Source: Bactrocera neohumeralis
Lineage: Eukaryota > Arthropoda > Insecta > Diptera > Tephritidae
DNA: 64,000 bases
Assembly: GCF_024586455.1 (NCBI RefSeq)
Contig: NW_026089623.1
Coordinates: 11,864,784-11,928,783, forward strand
Reading direction: 5' to 3'
Positions 1 through 9,590 of the stretch are shown in pieces (the stretch's first letter is position 1; every line of letters begins with the position of its first letter). A program made the position numbers and the translations under genes. The notes under the pieces are model-generated. The model searched no databases. It was not told the origin of the DNA and saw only the letters and a list, made by a program, of their open reading frames with translations.

Positions 1-78
1 TGTTGCTGCTGTTGATGTTTTTGTAAATGCTGTTACTGCTGTTGCTTTTATTGTAGTTGCTGTTACTGCCGCTGCTTT
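1..78. repeat. degenerate CTG/TTG trinucleotide repeat
   Basis: Interrupted run of TGTTGCTGC / TGTTACTGC-like triplets at the window edge. It is an imperfect compound microsatellite with no open reading frame I would trust. It may continue to the left of the window. Confidence 0.7.
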
Positions 79-200
79 ATTAATGCCGACGCTCTCATTA
101 GCTTCCCGAAATTGTTAATTTAAGAGTGCATTATCAACTCTTTTCCAATGAATTAATTGTTAATTTTAATTTACTTGTCGCCTGTTTATCCTCGTCGCCA

Positions 201-318
201 GTTTTGGTGCTCAGATTGGAAATAAATACACTAAGCTTCTTTGCTCTGCTCCAATCTTAATTTTGGTGCTAAGGTTGGAAATAAATACACCGAACTTCTT
301 TGCTCAGCTCCAATCTTA
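201..318. repeat. 59-bp tandem duplication, two copies
   Basis: Two adjacent 59-bp units (201-259 and 260-318), each starting TTTTGGTGCT and ending GCTCCAATCTTA, with about five differences. They look like a local duplication just upstream of the Tc1-like element. No function is visible. Confidence 0.85.
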
Positions 319-415
319 GACTAAGTTTTCTTTATTTATTTCTGTCTAGCTTACGTACTAATTTTATGTGCGCGCAGGCACTTATCTTGTTACATATAAA
401 ACACATACATATGTA

Positions 416-2040
416 CACTGGTCGGCATATATATTTTGACATGGCGATGCCTCAGTTTCGGTTTGAAATTTTATTTATTTTAAAGAGAAAAGTATTTATG
501 GATTGTACATAGTTCATTTAGTTACAATATATTAAATTTTCAATATAACAATTTGTCATGTTTAACATTGATTTAGATTTTTTATTTAATTAAAACTAAA
601 AACAAAGTACTTTCATGGGTGGCATAAGTATTTTGACAAAATTTTTTTTTTATCTTAATTTACTATTTTGTTTTATAAATCTATTTTAAACTGGAAATTA
701 ATAAAAAATATAACCTCCTTTGGTGTCTATGACCTTTTGGAGGCGATTCGGGACGGAATCGACCAAGTTTTGGAGGTATTTCAAAGGAATCTCTTTCCAA
801 TTCATTGTCACCTCAGTGATGGTTTCTGGTTTTGTCCTGGTCAGAAGCTTCTATTTCGCTTTATTAGCGACCACACATTTTCAATAATGTTTAAGTCAGG
901 ACTTTGTGGTGGCCAATCGAGGGTTTCCACCCCAACATCTCTTAAAAAACTTTAGTAATTAATCTCGCCTTATGGCATGGAGCATTGTCCTGTTGGAGAA
1001 TAAATTCTTTTCCTATTAATCTGTCGCCGGAAGGAAGTGCATAATTGTTTAAGGTTTCTAAATATCGGTTCTGGTTCATGGATCCGTCTATGGGAACCAA
1101 GTCTCCCACACCATTGTATGAAACTGCGCCCCAGAACATTACGCTCCCATCCCCATGGCTTACTCTTTGACACACAGGAGCAATTTTTTTACGATAATTC
1201 TTGTTAATTCTTACAAAAGCTTTCTTTTGAGATGCGTGGAATTCAAAACTACTCTCATCCGTCCACAGGATTTTACGCCAAAATGAAGGGGACTTGGTGA
1301 TGTACCTTTTCGCGAACTCCAAACGCTTTAGTCTATTTTTGGGGTGATAAAAGGTATTGGCTTTGCAATATATGTTTTCATATCTGCTTTAATCAAACGC
1401 CTGCGTATTGTTCTCTCACTTATGGAAGTGGATGCAGTCTCATTCCATTTCAAGGACACAGCCTTTGGTGTTATTAGAGGGTCCTTCTTAAAAGCACGGA
1501 CGATAAGACGGTCGGCATCAGCTCCTGTCTTTCGATTTCTGCCTTTACGGCGAACATAGATGACATCGTTACATTTTTTATATTTATTGATTTGATAGTA
1601 AATGGTCTGACGAGACAAATTATATTCCCTAGCGATGTTTATTACGGAAAAAGCCAAGTTGTAGTTGATCACAATTTCTGATCTTATTTTGGTGCTCAGC
1701 TCAGATGTTTTAACCATTTTAAATATTAAAAGATCAACTTTATGCAATGTTAATGAAAACTTGTAATAATATTCTTGAACCACACTTTCAGCTTGCCTAG
1801 AAACAACTAAATCACGCAATGACAAAATATATATGCCGCTGCAAAAATCATTGCTTGCCGGCATTCTTATCAGCAGAACGAAAAAACAAAAGACAATTGA
1901 CGAAATATTTCGCATATTTACAGTTATTAATTTGCACTTCTCTTTCATCATCATTTTCGGTTCTAATAATGCACCGGTACTTAGTTCAAGAGTCTAAAGG
2001 TCAAATGAATACTATGACAAAATATATATGCCGACCAGTG
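416..2040 (-). mobile_element. complete but dead Tc1-like transposon with IR/DR ends
   Basis: Terminal inverted repeats start CACTGGTCGGCATATATA at 416 and at 2040 (minus strand). They match over about 27 bp with one difference and are flanked by TA (414-415, 2041-2042), the Tc1/mariner target duplication. Related motifs (GCATA..TATTTTGACAAAAT) lie about 200 bp inside each end, near 622-645 and 1816-1840, giving the inverted-repeat/direct-repeat layout of some Tc1 subfamilies. One minus-strand transposase gene fills the middle. Length is 1625 bp, normal for Tc1. The TIR, TSD and IR/DR layout is seen directly. The subfamily is not assigned. Confidence 0.9.
698..1717 (-). pseudogene. Tc1-like (DD34E) transposase, frameshifted
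   Basis: Cut-and-paste transposase of about 340 codons if frames are followed, the usual Tc1 length. The start is the Met of MVKTSEL (first base 1717), because it opens the helix-turn-helix (REYNLSRQTIYYQINKY) and the basic GRNRKT motif. Downstream are WTDESSFEF (first Asp), FILQQDNAPCH (second Asp), then DWPPQSPDLNIIENVW (final Glu) and the conserved C-end LQNLVDSVPNRL. It is split by single-base losses in homopolymer A or T runs near 1330 and 950, and by another shift near 855, so it cannot make active enzyme. The TIRs around it confirm the assignment. Confidence 0.9.
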
Positions 2041-2059
2041 TACATATATTTGCATGCAT

Positions 2060-2190
2060 GAGGAATTTGCTTGGTCAGCAAAAATGTGTAACCAAACTTG
2101 ATTCGTTTCAAGATAGAGTTCATATATGAAGTCTATCTTGAAATGAATATTGTTTATTTTTTCTAGGGAGTATATGTCAATATGTGACTA
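2060..2190 (+). repeat. dispersed repeat, copy 1 (partner at 61105-61290)
   Basis: Shares blocks such as TCAGCAAAAATGTGTAACCA, TTTCAAGA.AGAGTTCA and TCAATATGTGACT, in the same order, with the reverse complement of 61105-61290. Inside is a near-perfect hairpin (about 2108-2145, arms TTTCAAGATAGA / TCTATCTTGAAA) that is conserved in the partner. The family is unknown, but a terminal part of a transposon is likely. Confidence 0.8.
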
Positions 2191-2329
2191 TATTTGAAGT
2201 ACATAAATAAAAATATGCATATTTGAAGTATATAAATAAAAATGGAAAAATTAACCTAAAACTACATCTTAAACTATGTATTTTACCCACACACGCATAT
2301 GCAATAAGACCCACCAACAGTGTATTTGC

Positions 2330-2625
2330 GAACCGCATGGAAGCACTTACGAAACAATAACAATACTCACTTGCTTTGTGTGTGTTGCACGGTCAGCAGA
2401 AAAACACAAAATCGGTTCGAATAAATGTAGCAAATGGATGGAATTAAATCTGGAAAAAACACACAATGTTGAAACACTTTTTTTACACAGACCGCGCATT
2501 TTCAAGCGACAATCGAACCGCATGGCATCACATATGAAAGAACAACAATACTCACTTGCTTTGTGTTGTACGCAGAATGTTAATCACGTTGAAATCTGAG
2601 AAAAATACACACAATGTTGAAACAT
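2330..2625. repeat. imperfect direct repeat, 185-bp period
   Basis: GAACCGCATGG followed by CAATACTCACTTGCTTTGTG and ACACAATGTTGAAACA appears at 2330 and again at 2515. Small indels separate the copies. The short ORFs here are only repeat sequence. Confidence 0.75.
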
Positions 2626-2628
2626 TTT

Positions 2629-3716
2629 TATACTCTCGCAACAATGTTGCTAAGGAGAGTATTATAGTTTTGTTCACATAACGGTTGTTTGTAAGTCCTA
2701 AAACTAAAAGAGTCAGATATAGGGTTATAGGGTCCGTCCGTCTGTCCGTCCGTCCGTCCGTCTGTCCGTCCGTCCGTCCGTCTGTCCGTCCGTCCGTCTG
2801 TCCATCCGTCCGTCCGTGCAAGCTGTAACTTGAGTAAAAATTGAGATATCATGATGAAACTTGGTACACGTATTCCTTGGCTCCATAAGAAGGTTAAGTA
2901 ATGAGATGGGTAAAATCGCCCCACTGCCACGCCCACAAAATGGCGGAAACCGAAAACCTATAAAGTGTCATAACTAAGCCATAAATAAAGATATTAAAGT
3001 GAAATTTGGCACAGAGGATCGCATTAGGGAGTGGCATATTTGGAAGCAATTTTTTTGGAAAAGTGGGCGTGGCCCCGCCCCCTACAAAGTTTTTTGTACA
3101 TATCTCGGAAACTACTATAGCTATGTCAACCAAACTCTACAGAGTCGTTTCCTTCAGGCATTTCCATATACAGTTCAAAAATGGAAGAAATCGGATAATA
3201 ACCACGCCCACCTCCCACACAAAGGTTATGTTAAAAATCACTAAAAGTGCGTTAACCGACTAACCAAAAACGTCAGAAACACTAAATTTCACGGAAAAAA
3301 TGGCAGAAGGAAGCTGCACCCAGGCTTTTTATAAAAATTGAAAATGGGCGTGGCCTCGCCCACTTATGAACCAAAAACCATATCTCAGGAACTACTCAAC
3401 CGATTTCAATGAAATTCGGTATATAATATTTTCTTAACACCCTGATGACATGTACGAAATATGGGTGAAATCGGTTCACAACCACGCCCTCTTCCAATAT
3501 AACGCTATTTTGAATTCCATCTGATGCCTTTTCTGTATAATACATACGAGTATGTATATATGTACTTTAGGAACCAATGATGATAGCGGCATAAAACTTA
3601 AAAAATACGGTATTTGAAAAATATGTAAATGACGTATAATGAAATCTCGATTATCACTTAATCATACGAGAGTATAAAATGTTCGGTGACACCCGAACTT
3701 AGCCCTTCCTTACTTG
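2629..3716 (+). mobile_element. non-autonomous Helentron-like (mini-me/DINE type) element, copy A
   Basis: One of about six copies of a family in this window. It starts TTTTATACTCTCGCAACA, carries a (GTCY)n microsatellite, then GC-rich boxes such as GTGGGCGTGGC. It ends with CGAGAGTATAAAATG, the small hairpin TTCGGGTGTCACCGAA and CCTTCCTTACTTGTT. Subterminal inverted CTCTCGCA motifs, a 3' hairpin, no target duplication and a GTCY core fit mini-me/INE-type Helentron derivatives (family knowledge). It encodes nothing I believe; ORFs here recur in the other copies only because the DNA is repeated. Confidence 0.75.
2732..2817 (+). repeat. (GTCC/GTCT)n microsatellite inside Helentron copy A
   Basis: About 86 bp of GTCC and GTCT tetramers, the longest of the six arrays at the same internal place in this family (others about 22-66 bp). 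Confidence 0.95.
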
Positions 3717-4044
3717 TTTTTTATACACTCAGTGCATTCGGAACACTCACGTTCTGTATGTCTTGTTAGCTTGACAGTTATCCATAGAAAGTACGAATGA
3801 CAGGCAAAAACGATCAACATGCGATGTCAATGTTTTTTATTAATTGTAAACATCTGCCACTTGTTTTTTTTTTGTTTTTTTTTTTTTGCAAAACGTGCAA
3901 TGATGCACACATTAAATTTCTTATGTGCACCCTCCAAACAGACCCCAATCACCCCTGAAAATTTCATTGAAATCGGGCAAGCCGTCTAGGAGGAGTATGC
4001 GAACAGGAAGTTTTGCCACTTAATTTTATATACATATATAGATG
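3717..4044. other. no gene seen between two mobile elements
   Basis: AT-rich sequence with two poly-T runs near 3865-3888. I see no ORF, inverted repeat or recognised family. It may be a further decayed repeat. Confidence 0.5.
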
Positions 4045-5027
4045 TATCGGGTGATTTTTAAGAGCTTGATAACTTTTTTTTAAAAAAAAAACGCATAAAA
4101 TTTGCAAAATCTCATCGGTTCTTTATTTGAAACGTTAGATTGGTTCATGACATTTACTTTTTGAAGATAATTTCATTTAAATGTTGACCGCGGCTGCGTC
4201 TTAGGTGGTCCATTCGGAAAGTCAATTTTGGGCAACTTTTTCGAGCATTTCGGCCGGAATAGCCCGAATTTCTTCGGAAATGTTGTCTTCCAAAGCTGGA
4301 ATAGTTGCTGGCTTATTTCTGTAGACTTTAGACTTGACGTAGCCCCACAAAAAATAGTCTAAAGGCGTTAAATCGCATGATCTTGGTGGCCAACTTACGG
4401 GTCCATTTCTTGAGATGAATTGTTCTCAGAAGTTTTCCCTCAAAATGGCCATAGAATCGCGAGCTGTGTGGCATGTAGCGCCATCTTGTTGAAACCACAT
4501 GTCAACCAAGTTCAGTTCTTCCATTTTTGGCAACAAAAAGTTTGTTAGCATCGAACGATAGCGATCGCCATTCACCGTAACGTTGCGTCCAACAGCATCT
4601 TTGAAAAAATACGGTCCAATGATTCCACCAGCGTACAAACCACACCAAACAGTGCATTTTTCGGGATGCATGGGCAGTTGGCCACCAAGATCATGCGATT
4701 TAACGCCTTTAGACTATTTTTTGTGGGGCTACGTCAAGTCTAAAGTCTACAGAAATAAGCCAGCAACTATTCCAGCTTTGAAAGACAACATTTCCGAAGA
4801 AATTCGGGCTATTCCGGCCGAAATGCTCGAAAAAGTTGCCCAAAATTGGACTTTCCGAATGGACCACCTAAGACGCAGCCGCGGTCAACATTTAAATGAA
4901 ATTATCTTCAAAAAGTAAATGTCATGAACCAATCTAACGTTTAAAATAAAGAACCGATGAGATTTTGCAAATTTTATGCGTTTTTTTTTTTAAAAAAGTT
5001 ATCAAGCTCTTAAAAAATCACCCGATA
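4045..5027 (-). mobile_element. mariner/IS630-like transposon converted to a foldback (350-bp arms)
   Basis: The outermost sequence TATCGGGTGATTTTTAAGAG at 4045 is repeated inverted at 5027. The match continues for about 350 bp on each side (4045-4394 against 4677-5027) around a 282-bp loop. The arms are not plain TIRs: each contains the 3' third of the same transposase gene. So one end of the element was duplicated in inverse orientation, replacing the 5' half. Arms differ by a few substitutions, including a stop in the left arm where the right arm has Trp. Confidence 0.88.
4154..4671 (-). pseudogene. mariner/IS630-type transposase, C-terminal part only
   Basis: Minus-strand reading gives HPEKCTVWCGLYAGGIIGPYFF, then WFQQDGATCHTARDSM (second catalytic Asp), an in-frame TGA after LRENF, then the PPRSCDLTPLDYFLWGYVKS box with the third acidic residue, 37 residues after the second Asp. 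The N-terminal DNA-binding half and first Asp are absent. A second, inverted copy of the last part reads on the plus strand (about 4677-4918) without stops. Family: ITm-type DDD/DDE transposase common in arthropods. The exact clade is uncertain. Confidence 0.85.
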
Positions 5028-5030
5028 CAA

Positions 5031-5592
5031 ATACTCAATTTGACTACAAATGTGCGAGTACAAATTCAAAACGATCCATCGGCCGACACATTTTCAAGGC
5101 AACTGTTGGCAATAGGCAATGGTCAACTTGCTGTTGATCGTGAAACTGGCTTAATCACTTTAGCAGATAACTTTTGTAATATTGCGCCGACAAAAGAAGA
5201 ATTGGTGTCAAGTGTTTTTCCAAATATTGCAGAAAATTACCGCAATCATAATTGGTTAGCTCAAAGAGCTATACTGGCCGCTAAAAATAAAGACGTTGGT
5301 CAAATGAATGCAGACATTTTAACCCATGTTCCTGGCGAAGTTGTAACATATCAATCAGTTGACACGGTTACGAATCAAGACGACGCTGTTAATTATCCGA
5401 CAGAATTTTTGAATTCATTGGATTTACCCGGATTTCCACCTCATCGTTAAGAATTTAAAGTGGGTGCTCCCATTATTATGCTTCGAAATATAAATCAACC
5501 ACTTTTATGCAATGGGACAAGATTAGCGGTTAAAAAGGTCATAAACAATTTGATCGAAGCAACAATTTTAAAGGGGAAGTTTAAAGGTGAAG
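5031..5592 (+). pseudogene. Helitron/Helentron PIF1-like helicase, C-terminal fragment
   Basis: From about 5031 the frame reads NLTTNVRVQIQ, FSRQLLAIGNGQL, FPNIAENYRNHNWLAQRAIL and EVVTYQSVDTV to PGFPPHR. After an in-frame TAA at 5448 it continues VGAPIIMLRNINQPLLCNGT and LIEATILKGKFKGEE. This is the end of the PIF1-like helicase of rolling-circle Helitrons, including the conserved P(P)H and NGTR blocks (family knowledge). The Rep nuclease and helicase ATPase motifs are missing. It abuts the foldback transposon, which may have cut the element. It could be the source family of the Helentron copies here, but nothing in the sequence proves that. Confidence 0.88.
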
Positions 5593-6200
5593 AGTTATTA
5601 TATAAAAACCACTTTTTATAACATATATCTTTCTTCTCAATACTCATTTCGATTTACGGCGGTTAAACACATATTGAAATATAATTTATTATAAGAGGTA
5701 ACTTTTAAACTATTTTCACTGCTCAATCCGCGTGTTTCTATTGTCTCACTTTTTTAAGAAATAGCTTTGATACAAACAGTGGCAAATTTCAAACTTCTAT
5801 TTTTTTATTCTTGCCCTATGGAATCGACCACTGTGCGCCGCATTCGTCAATGTTTAAACAACAAAAAAGCTTCGATAGTGACATTCCAATAGATGAATAG
5901 TCTTTGTGTAATTTTTGTTTTAGACCAAAATCATACAGGACCTTTTTTTATGTGTCAGTTCAACAATTTATTTAACTATTATACACTCCATAAATAAACA
6001 TAAAAAATCATTTTGTATTTGTCATAAATGTATTTATTATAAAAAAAAAACAGACCGACTGGTTAAATTCAACAATTAAAAAAAAAACGCGAAAATCGGT
6101 GATTCACCTCACACTGAGACGATCCCTTACATATATTCGTTCATTGGTTTGTTTAAGGTTAAAATTGTGTTTGTCATCTCATTACTGTTATCTATACTAA
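5593..6200. other. no gene seen
   Basis: AT-rich sequence between the helicase fragment and the mariner element. No ORF over 60 codons, tandem array or inverted repeat was recognised. Confidence 0.5.
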
Positions 6201-6519
6201 TATTGGGTAGTCGAAAAACCCTTTTCGTATTTTGTCAATAGATGTCGTTGCAGTCGTATATATCCAGTGCTACCAATCACATTAGGGAGATTCTCTTGCT
6301 CTTGGAAGATTGCAGATTGCAAAAATCCTATACCGAAATATACAAGGGCATGAGAGCACCCATTGCGAAATCTAGTGATATTTGAACGGCTGATTCCGTC
6401 AGTTTATTGAATGACTATTATGCAAAACTTTTGTGAATGACTATTTTAACGAGTATTGTGATTGAATAAATAGAAAAAACCAAACAAATTGCTAAAGATA
6501 ACTAATTTATTGTTTAAAA

Positions 6520-7040
6520 ATGCCACAAACTTCTGAGAAACAAAATTTGTAAATTTTATAATTGAAGAAGCTGTTTCTAATATATTACTACATCTGGATG
6601 GTAATTGTTTATTTCACTTTTTTACGCTTTAAAAAATCAAAAATTTTAACTTTTTAGACGACGATAGGTATTGGAAAATAACGGATGAATTGAACGAAAG
6701 TCTTACAGTTATCTTATCGAACCATCGCGGAAATTATCAAAATGTGCCTAAGTTTTTGGAATGGAGATCTAATGTTCTTGACTATTTAGACGAAGAACGT
6801 TACCAACAAATGCTCCGAGTCTCCAGAGATTAATTTACGTTGCTGTTGGCCTTGATCAAAGACAGTGCACAGTTTAACAACGCTCAATCTATTAGACAAT
6901 TTTCAGTAGATCTACAGTTAGCTAAAACCTTATATCGTTTGGGTTCATCGGGTGAAATTGCGGCAATTCGAAAAGTAGCTACACTGTTTGGAGTAGATGG
7001 TGAAATGCTTTACAAGATCACAAAGATAATACTGAATTGA
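6520..7040 (+). pseudogene. HARBI1-like Harbinger transposase, N-terminal part
   Basis: A GT..AG intron (6601-6657, 57 bp) splits LLHLD from DDRYWKITDELNE. The reading then passes FLEWRSNVLDYL and MLRVSRD, an in-frame TAA, FTLLLALIKD, and QFSVDLQLAKTLYRLGSSGE..AAIRKVATLFGVDGEMLYKITK. The last part is the helix-turn-helix region (DLQLA..LYRLG, FGV) that precedes the DDE_Tnp_4 nuclease in this family. The frame ends at 7037 and the DDE nuclease domain is absent. The start codon is unclear, because upstream codons are frameshifted. Confidence 0.85.
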
Positions 7041-7054
7041 AACTTACAGAAGCA

Positions 7055-7530
7055 CCAGTTGTTAACCATTCGGCATGCATGGCCGGCAACCGCTTTCCAA
7101 ATATTTCCCTCAGCTTGTCGTAATATGGATAAATTTTAGAAAATTTTTCTGCAATTAGTAAAAAAAGGTTTATTTACAATAAATTTAAAATATATGTATA
7201 ATACTAACCTTCGATGGTTCTGCCGTCAGCTTTATCTTGTAGTCCTGCACCCGTTGACGCAAACCAGTCATTGGCTTTACGGTACTGCGCCTACAAATGT
7301 CGGACCTTCCACCGCACCAGATCCCATGAGACATCCAACTGCGATTTTTGTAAAAATCGTTTATAAAACAATTGCGCAGTTGGAGCCTGAAATAATAGAA
7401 AACCGAATTAAATCAAAAATAAAAAAAAACGTATAAACATACCTCAAATTCCGCCTCTTCCAATAAAAACTTATATAATCGAGTGCACTTCACTCTCCTT
7501 CCACTTCTTGTATGGCTGCAGTATTCATTT
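7055..7530 (-). pseudogene. Harbinger accessory Myb/SANT-like protein
   Basis: Minus strand, divergent from the transposase. Exon pieces read LYKFLLEEAEFE, then APTAQLFYKRFLQKSQLDVS and QYRKANDWFASTGAG. After a GT..AG intron (about 7149-7208) comes FSKIYPYYDKLREIFGKRLP. Aromatic-rich three-helix blocks of this kind are the Myb/SANT (trihelix) DNA-binding partner of Harbinger transposases, which helps bring the transposase to the ends. It has at least one stop and frame changes, so it is a pseudogene. Confidence 0.75.
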
Positions 7531-7862
7531 TTATGGAAAACTGTAAAAGTTTTTTATAATTTAAGTTGAAATTAAAAAATCTCTTTAAAACTTACCTTCC
7601 TCAACAATTTAACGATGTAATATGTTTTTATGTAAAATGACAGCTAAAACAGGGTTGCAATTATATTTTTGAGTGACATTGCACCAAAATAAACATGTTG
7701 TGGTGTGACCTATTTTACAGCCCTTGCAAATATTTTTCTGCGTGTGTTTGTTGTTGTGCCGTTGAATTGCGTGGAAAAATCTGCAAGAGCAAGAGAATAT
7801 CCCTATTGTGTTATGCCGTATAGTGTTGGAAAGGTGAGATTTTAATTAAATTGAATTGAGAA

Positions 7863-8115
7863 ATGAGTCAAAATAATGAAGAAATTCGCCATATTTTGAA
7901 AGTTTTCAATAAAAGGAAGAAGAATGCCACTCAAGAAACCAATGAAATTTGTGAAGTTTACGGAGACGATGCTGTAATTGTTTATCGCGTATGTTCGTGT
8001 AGCTCAACAATGGTTCGCTCGCTCCCGTTCTGGAAATTTCGATTTACACTGATTGAATAGTGTCTGTAGTAGAAAAATGGCAAAAAGTGGTCGACCAAAA
8101 GGGAAATATTTGTTT
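7863..8115 (+). pseudogene. mariner transposase, N-terminal fragment
   Basis: Starts MSQNNEEIRHILKVF at 7863, just after the mariner leader, and runs through NATQETNEICEVYGDDAV, a paired-like helix-turn-helix. A frameshift near 7988 then moves to another frame reading AQQWFARSRSGNFDL and SGRPKG. The catalytic domain is deleted, and the right TIR follows within 80 bp. Confidence 0.88.
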
Positions 8116-8296
8116 ATTTATTTATTATTATAAATATAAAAAAAATAAGTTAAAATTTAATTAGAAAAAAAAGGACTTTTTCGACTACCCAATATTTGGT
8201 TTATGGAAGATGCGGGTAGTATTGACACGATTTTAACTATTTTTGACATTACCACATATTAGTGCCAAAAAACTATAACTCTTTGAGTTTCATTAA

Positions 8297-9018
8297 GGTG
8301 ATATTCTGGTCTACGATTTTGAAAAAAATTATTTTTTGCATATTTTGAAAGTTTAGACTTTCAAAAATATGACCTTGGAAGGATTTTTCAAAATTCGACT
8401 TAATTTCGGAGATACAGCCGATTTTGTGACGTGACGTCCGTGTTCACTAGAATTGTCTCCTAAACTTTAAACGCGTTTTTCTCGAAACTACTTGTTTTCA
8501 TGTCAAGTATCATGTCAACGATATCTCAAGTTCTACTGAACCGATTCCTTTGAAATTTGGCATATATCTTCTTTATACAATGCTCTATCGTGTCTGCTTG
8601 GATTTCCAAAAAAATTTTATTTGAAGTTTTTTTTTTTTTTAATTCGAAATGGTCGAAAAAATCGGGTCAAAAACATTTTTTTTTCAAGTCGACGCCATTT
8701 TGTTATTTTTTTTGTTTTTGAAAATGGTCAACCGGATAACGACATCCTTACTAATGAAGAATCTTCTTGTTTTTTGTGTTTTAGATCTCTACAAGGGTTG
8801 AAATCACGCCAACCAGGACGCACCGTTTGTTTTGAAGTCCCTACTCCACCGGCCCGTATCTCGACGAATTTTGGTTTATTTTTCTTGCAATTTTTTTTTA
8901 TATTATTGAAATGTCAATAAAAAACATATAAAAAAATGGAAAGTAAAAATGTTTTTCATTTTTTTATCTTAGTTTAAAAAAAGCCTAAAATTCATGCGTA
9001 TAGACCAGAATACCCCCA
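8297..9018. mobile_element. MITE with TAA target duplication (Harbinger-like)
   Basis: Ends GGTGATATTCTGGTCTA (8297) and inverted TGGGGGTATTCTGGTCTA (9018), with TAA on both sides (8294-8296, 9019-9021). No transposase is present; the 99-codon ORF within (8621-8920) is low-complexity and unlike any family I know. A 3-bp TAA duplication suggests PIF/Harbinger mobilisation (inference). It shares an internal block (8463-8490) with the element at 13154-13795. Confidence 0.8.
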
Positions 9019-9174
9019 TAAGATAAGGTATATATTTATTTATGTATTAAAGGAAATACAATTTTAAATAATTATACTTCCTATAAAATATAACTTTAAC
9101 ATCACTAGCAACAAGGCCTTCGGCTGAGGGATTAAATTATTTTGAACATTTAACTATAAATTAAAACAACTAAA

Positions 9175-9590
9175 GAAGAGCTAAGTTCGGGTGCAATCGA
9201 AATTTTATACTCTTCCAACTTGCAAAAATCAAAGCCAGAGAAATTCTTTAAAGTGTAAGACCAATCATATAGAGTCTGTCGGATGTTCGAAAATCCTGAT
9301 ATTAGTTATATAGGGGCTAGACCAAGTTTTTGCTCAAATTTATCTATTTTGGGCACAAAAATATTCTGTTATGAATAAAACAAGCTCTTTTATTTTCATT
9401 GGGATAACTCACATATTGGGCGATATATGTGATGACCAGTCACCCCGAATTTCGAAAATCTTTATATTAGGTATATGGGGTTAAGGGAAGTATTGGTCCG
9501 ATTCAACACGTTTTTGACATACAGACATACCATTATAGGAGAAGGATTATCCCTTTATTTCAGTTAAATATATCAGTTTTTATTGAATTT
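9175..9590 (-). repeat. decayed Helitron-like repeat, third family
   Basis: Starts AGCTAAGTTCGGGTGCAATCGAA..TTTTATACTCTTCC, an echo of the 3' end of the Helentron copies (GCTAAGTTCGGGTGTCACCGAA) but diverging after about 50 bp. Further in are paired blocks near 9275 and 9440 (CGAAAATC.TGATATTAG / CGAAAATCTTTATATTAGG) and GACATACAGACATACC, a trace of the GTCY core. Right boundary is uncertain. Confidence 0.6.

Larger units (their letters stand above)
6284..7804 (+). mobile_element. PIF/Harbinger transposon nested in mariner
   Basis: Ends AGGGAGATTCTCTTGCTCTTG (6284) and inverted AGGGATATTCTCTTGCTCTTG (7804) match in 20 of 21 positions. ATT flanks both sides (6281-6283, 7805-7807), a 3-bp duplication as PIF/Harbinger makes, although TWA is the usual target. 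It carries two divergent genes typical of the superfamily: a HARBI1-like transposase on plus and a Myb/SANT-like protein on minus. Both are decayed. Confidence 0.88.
6203..8192 (+). mobile_element. mariner element interrupted by a Harbinger element
   Basis: TIRs TTGGGTAGTCGAAAAA at 6203 and inverted at 8192, flanked by TA on both sides (6201-6202, 8193-8194). The 5' leader (6203-6283) stops where the Harbinger element begins and resumes at 7808 (ATGCCGTATAGTGTTGG), leading to the transposase start at 7863. After removing the inserted element, only about 0.47 kb of mariner remains, so most of the transposase gene was lost. Confidence 0.88.

Noticed and set aside
2999..3263. ORFs with similar translations in every Helentron copy (also 41532, 44763, 45565, 56814, 58700)
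   Set aside because: They recur because the DNA is repeated. They occur on both strands, break at copy-specific indels, have no common start, and match no protein domain.
4583..4682. Met start at 4583 for the plus-strand transposase-like ORF
   Set aside because: The first 30 codons are antisense to the transposase in the loop. Only the part from about 4677 is the inverted transposase end.
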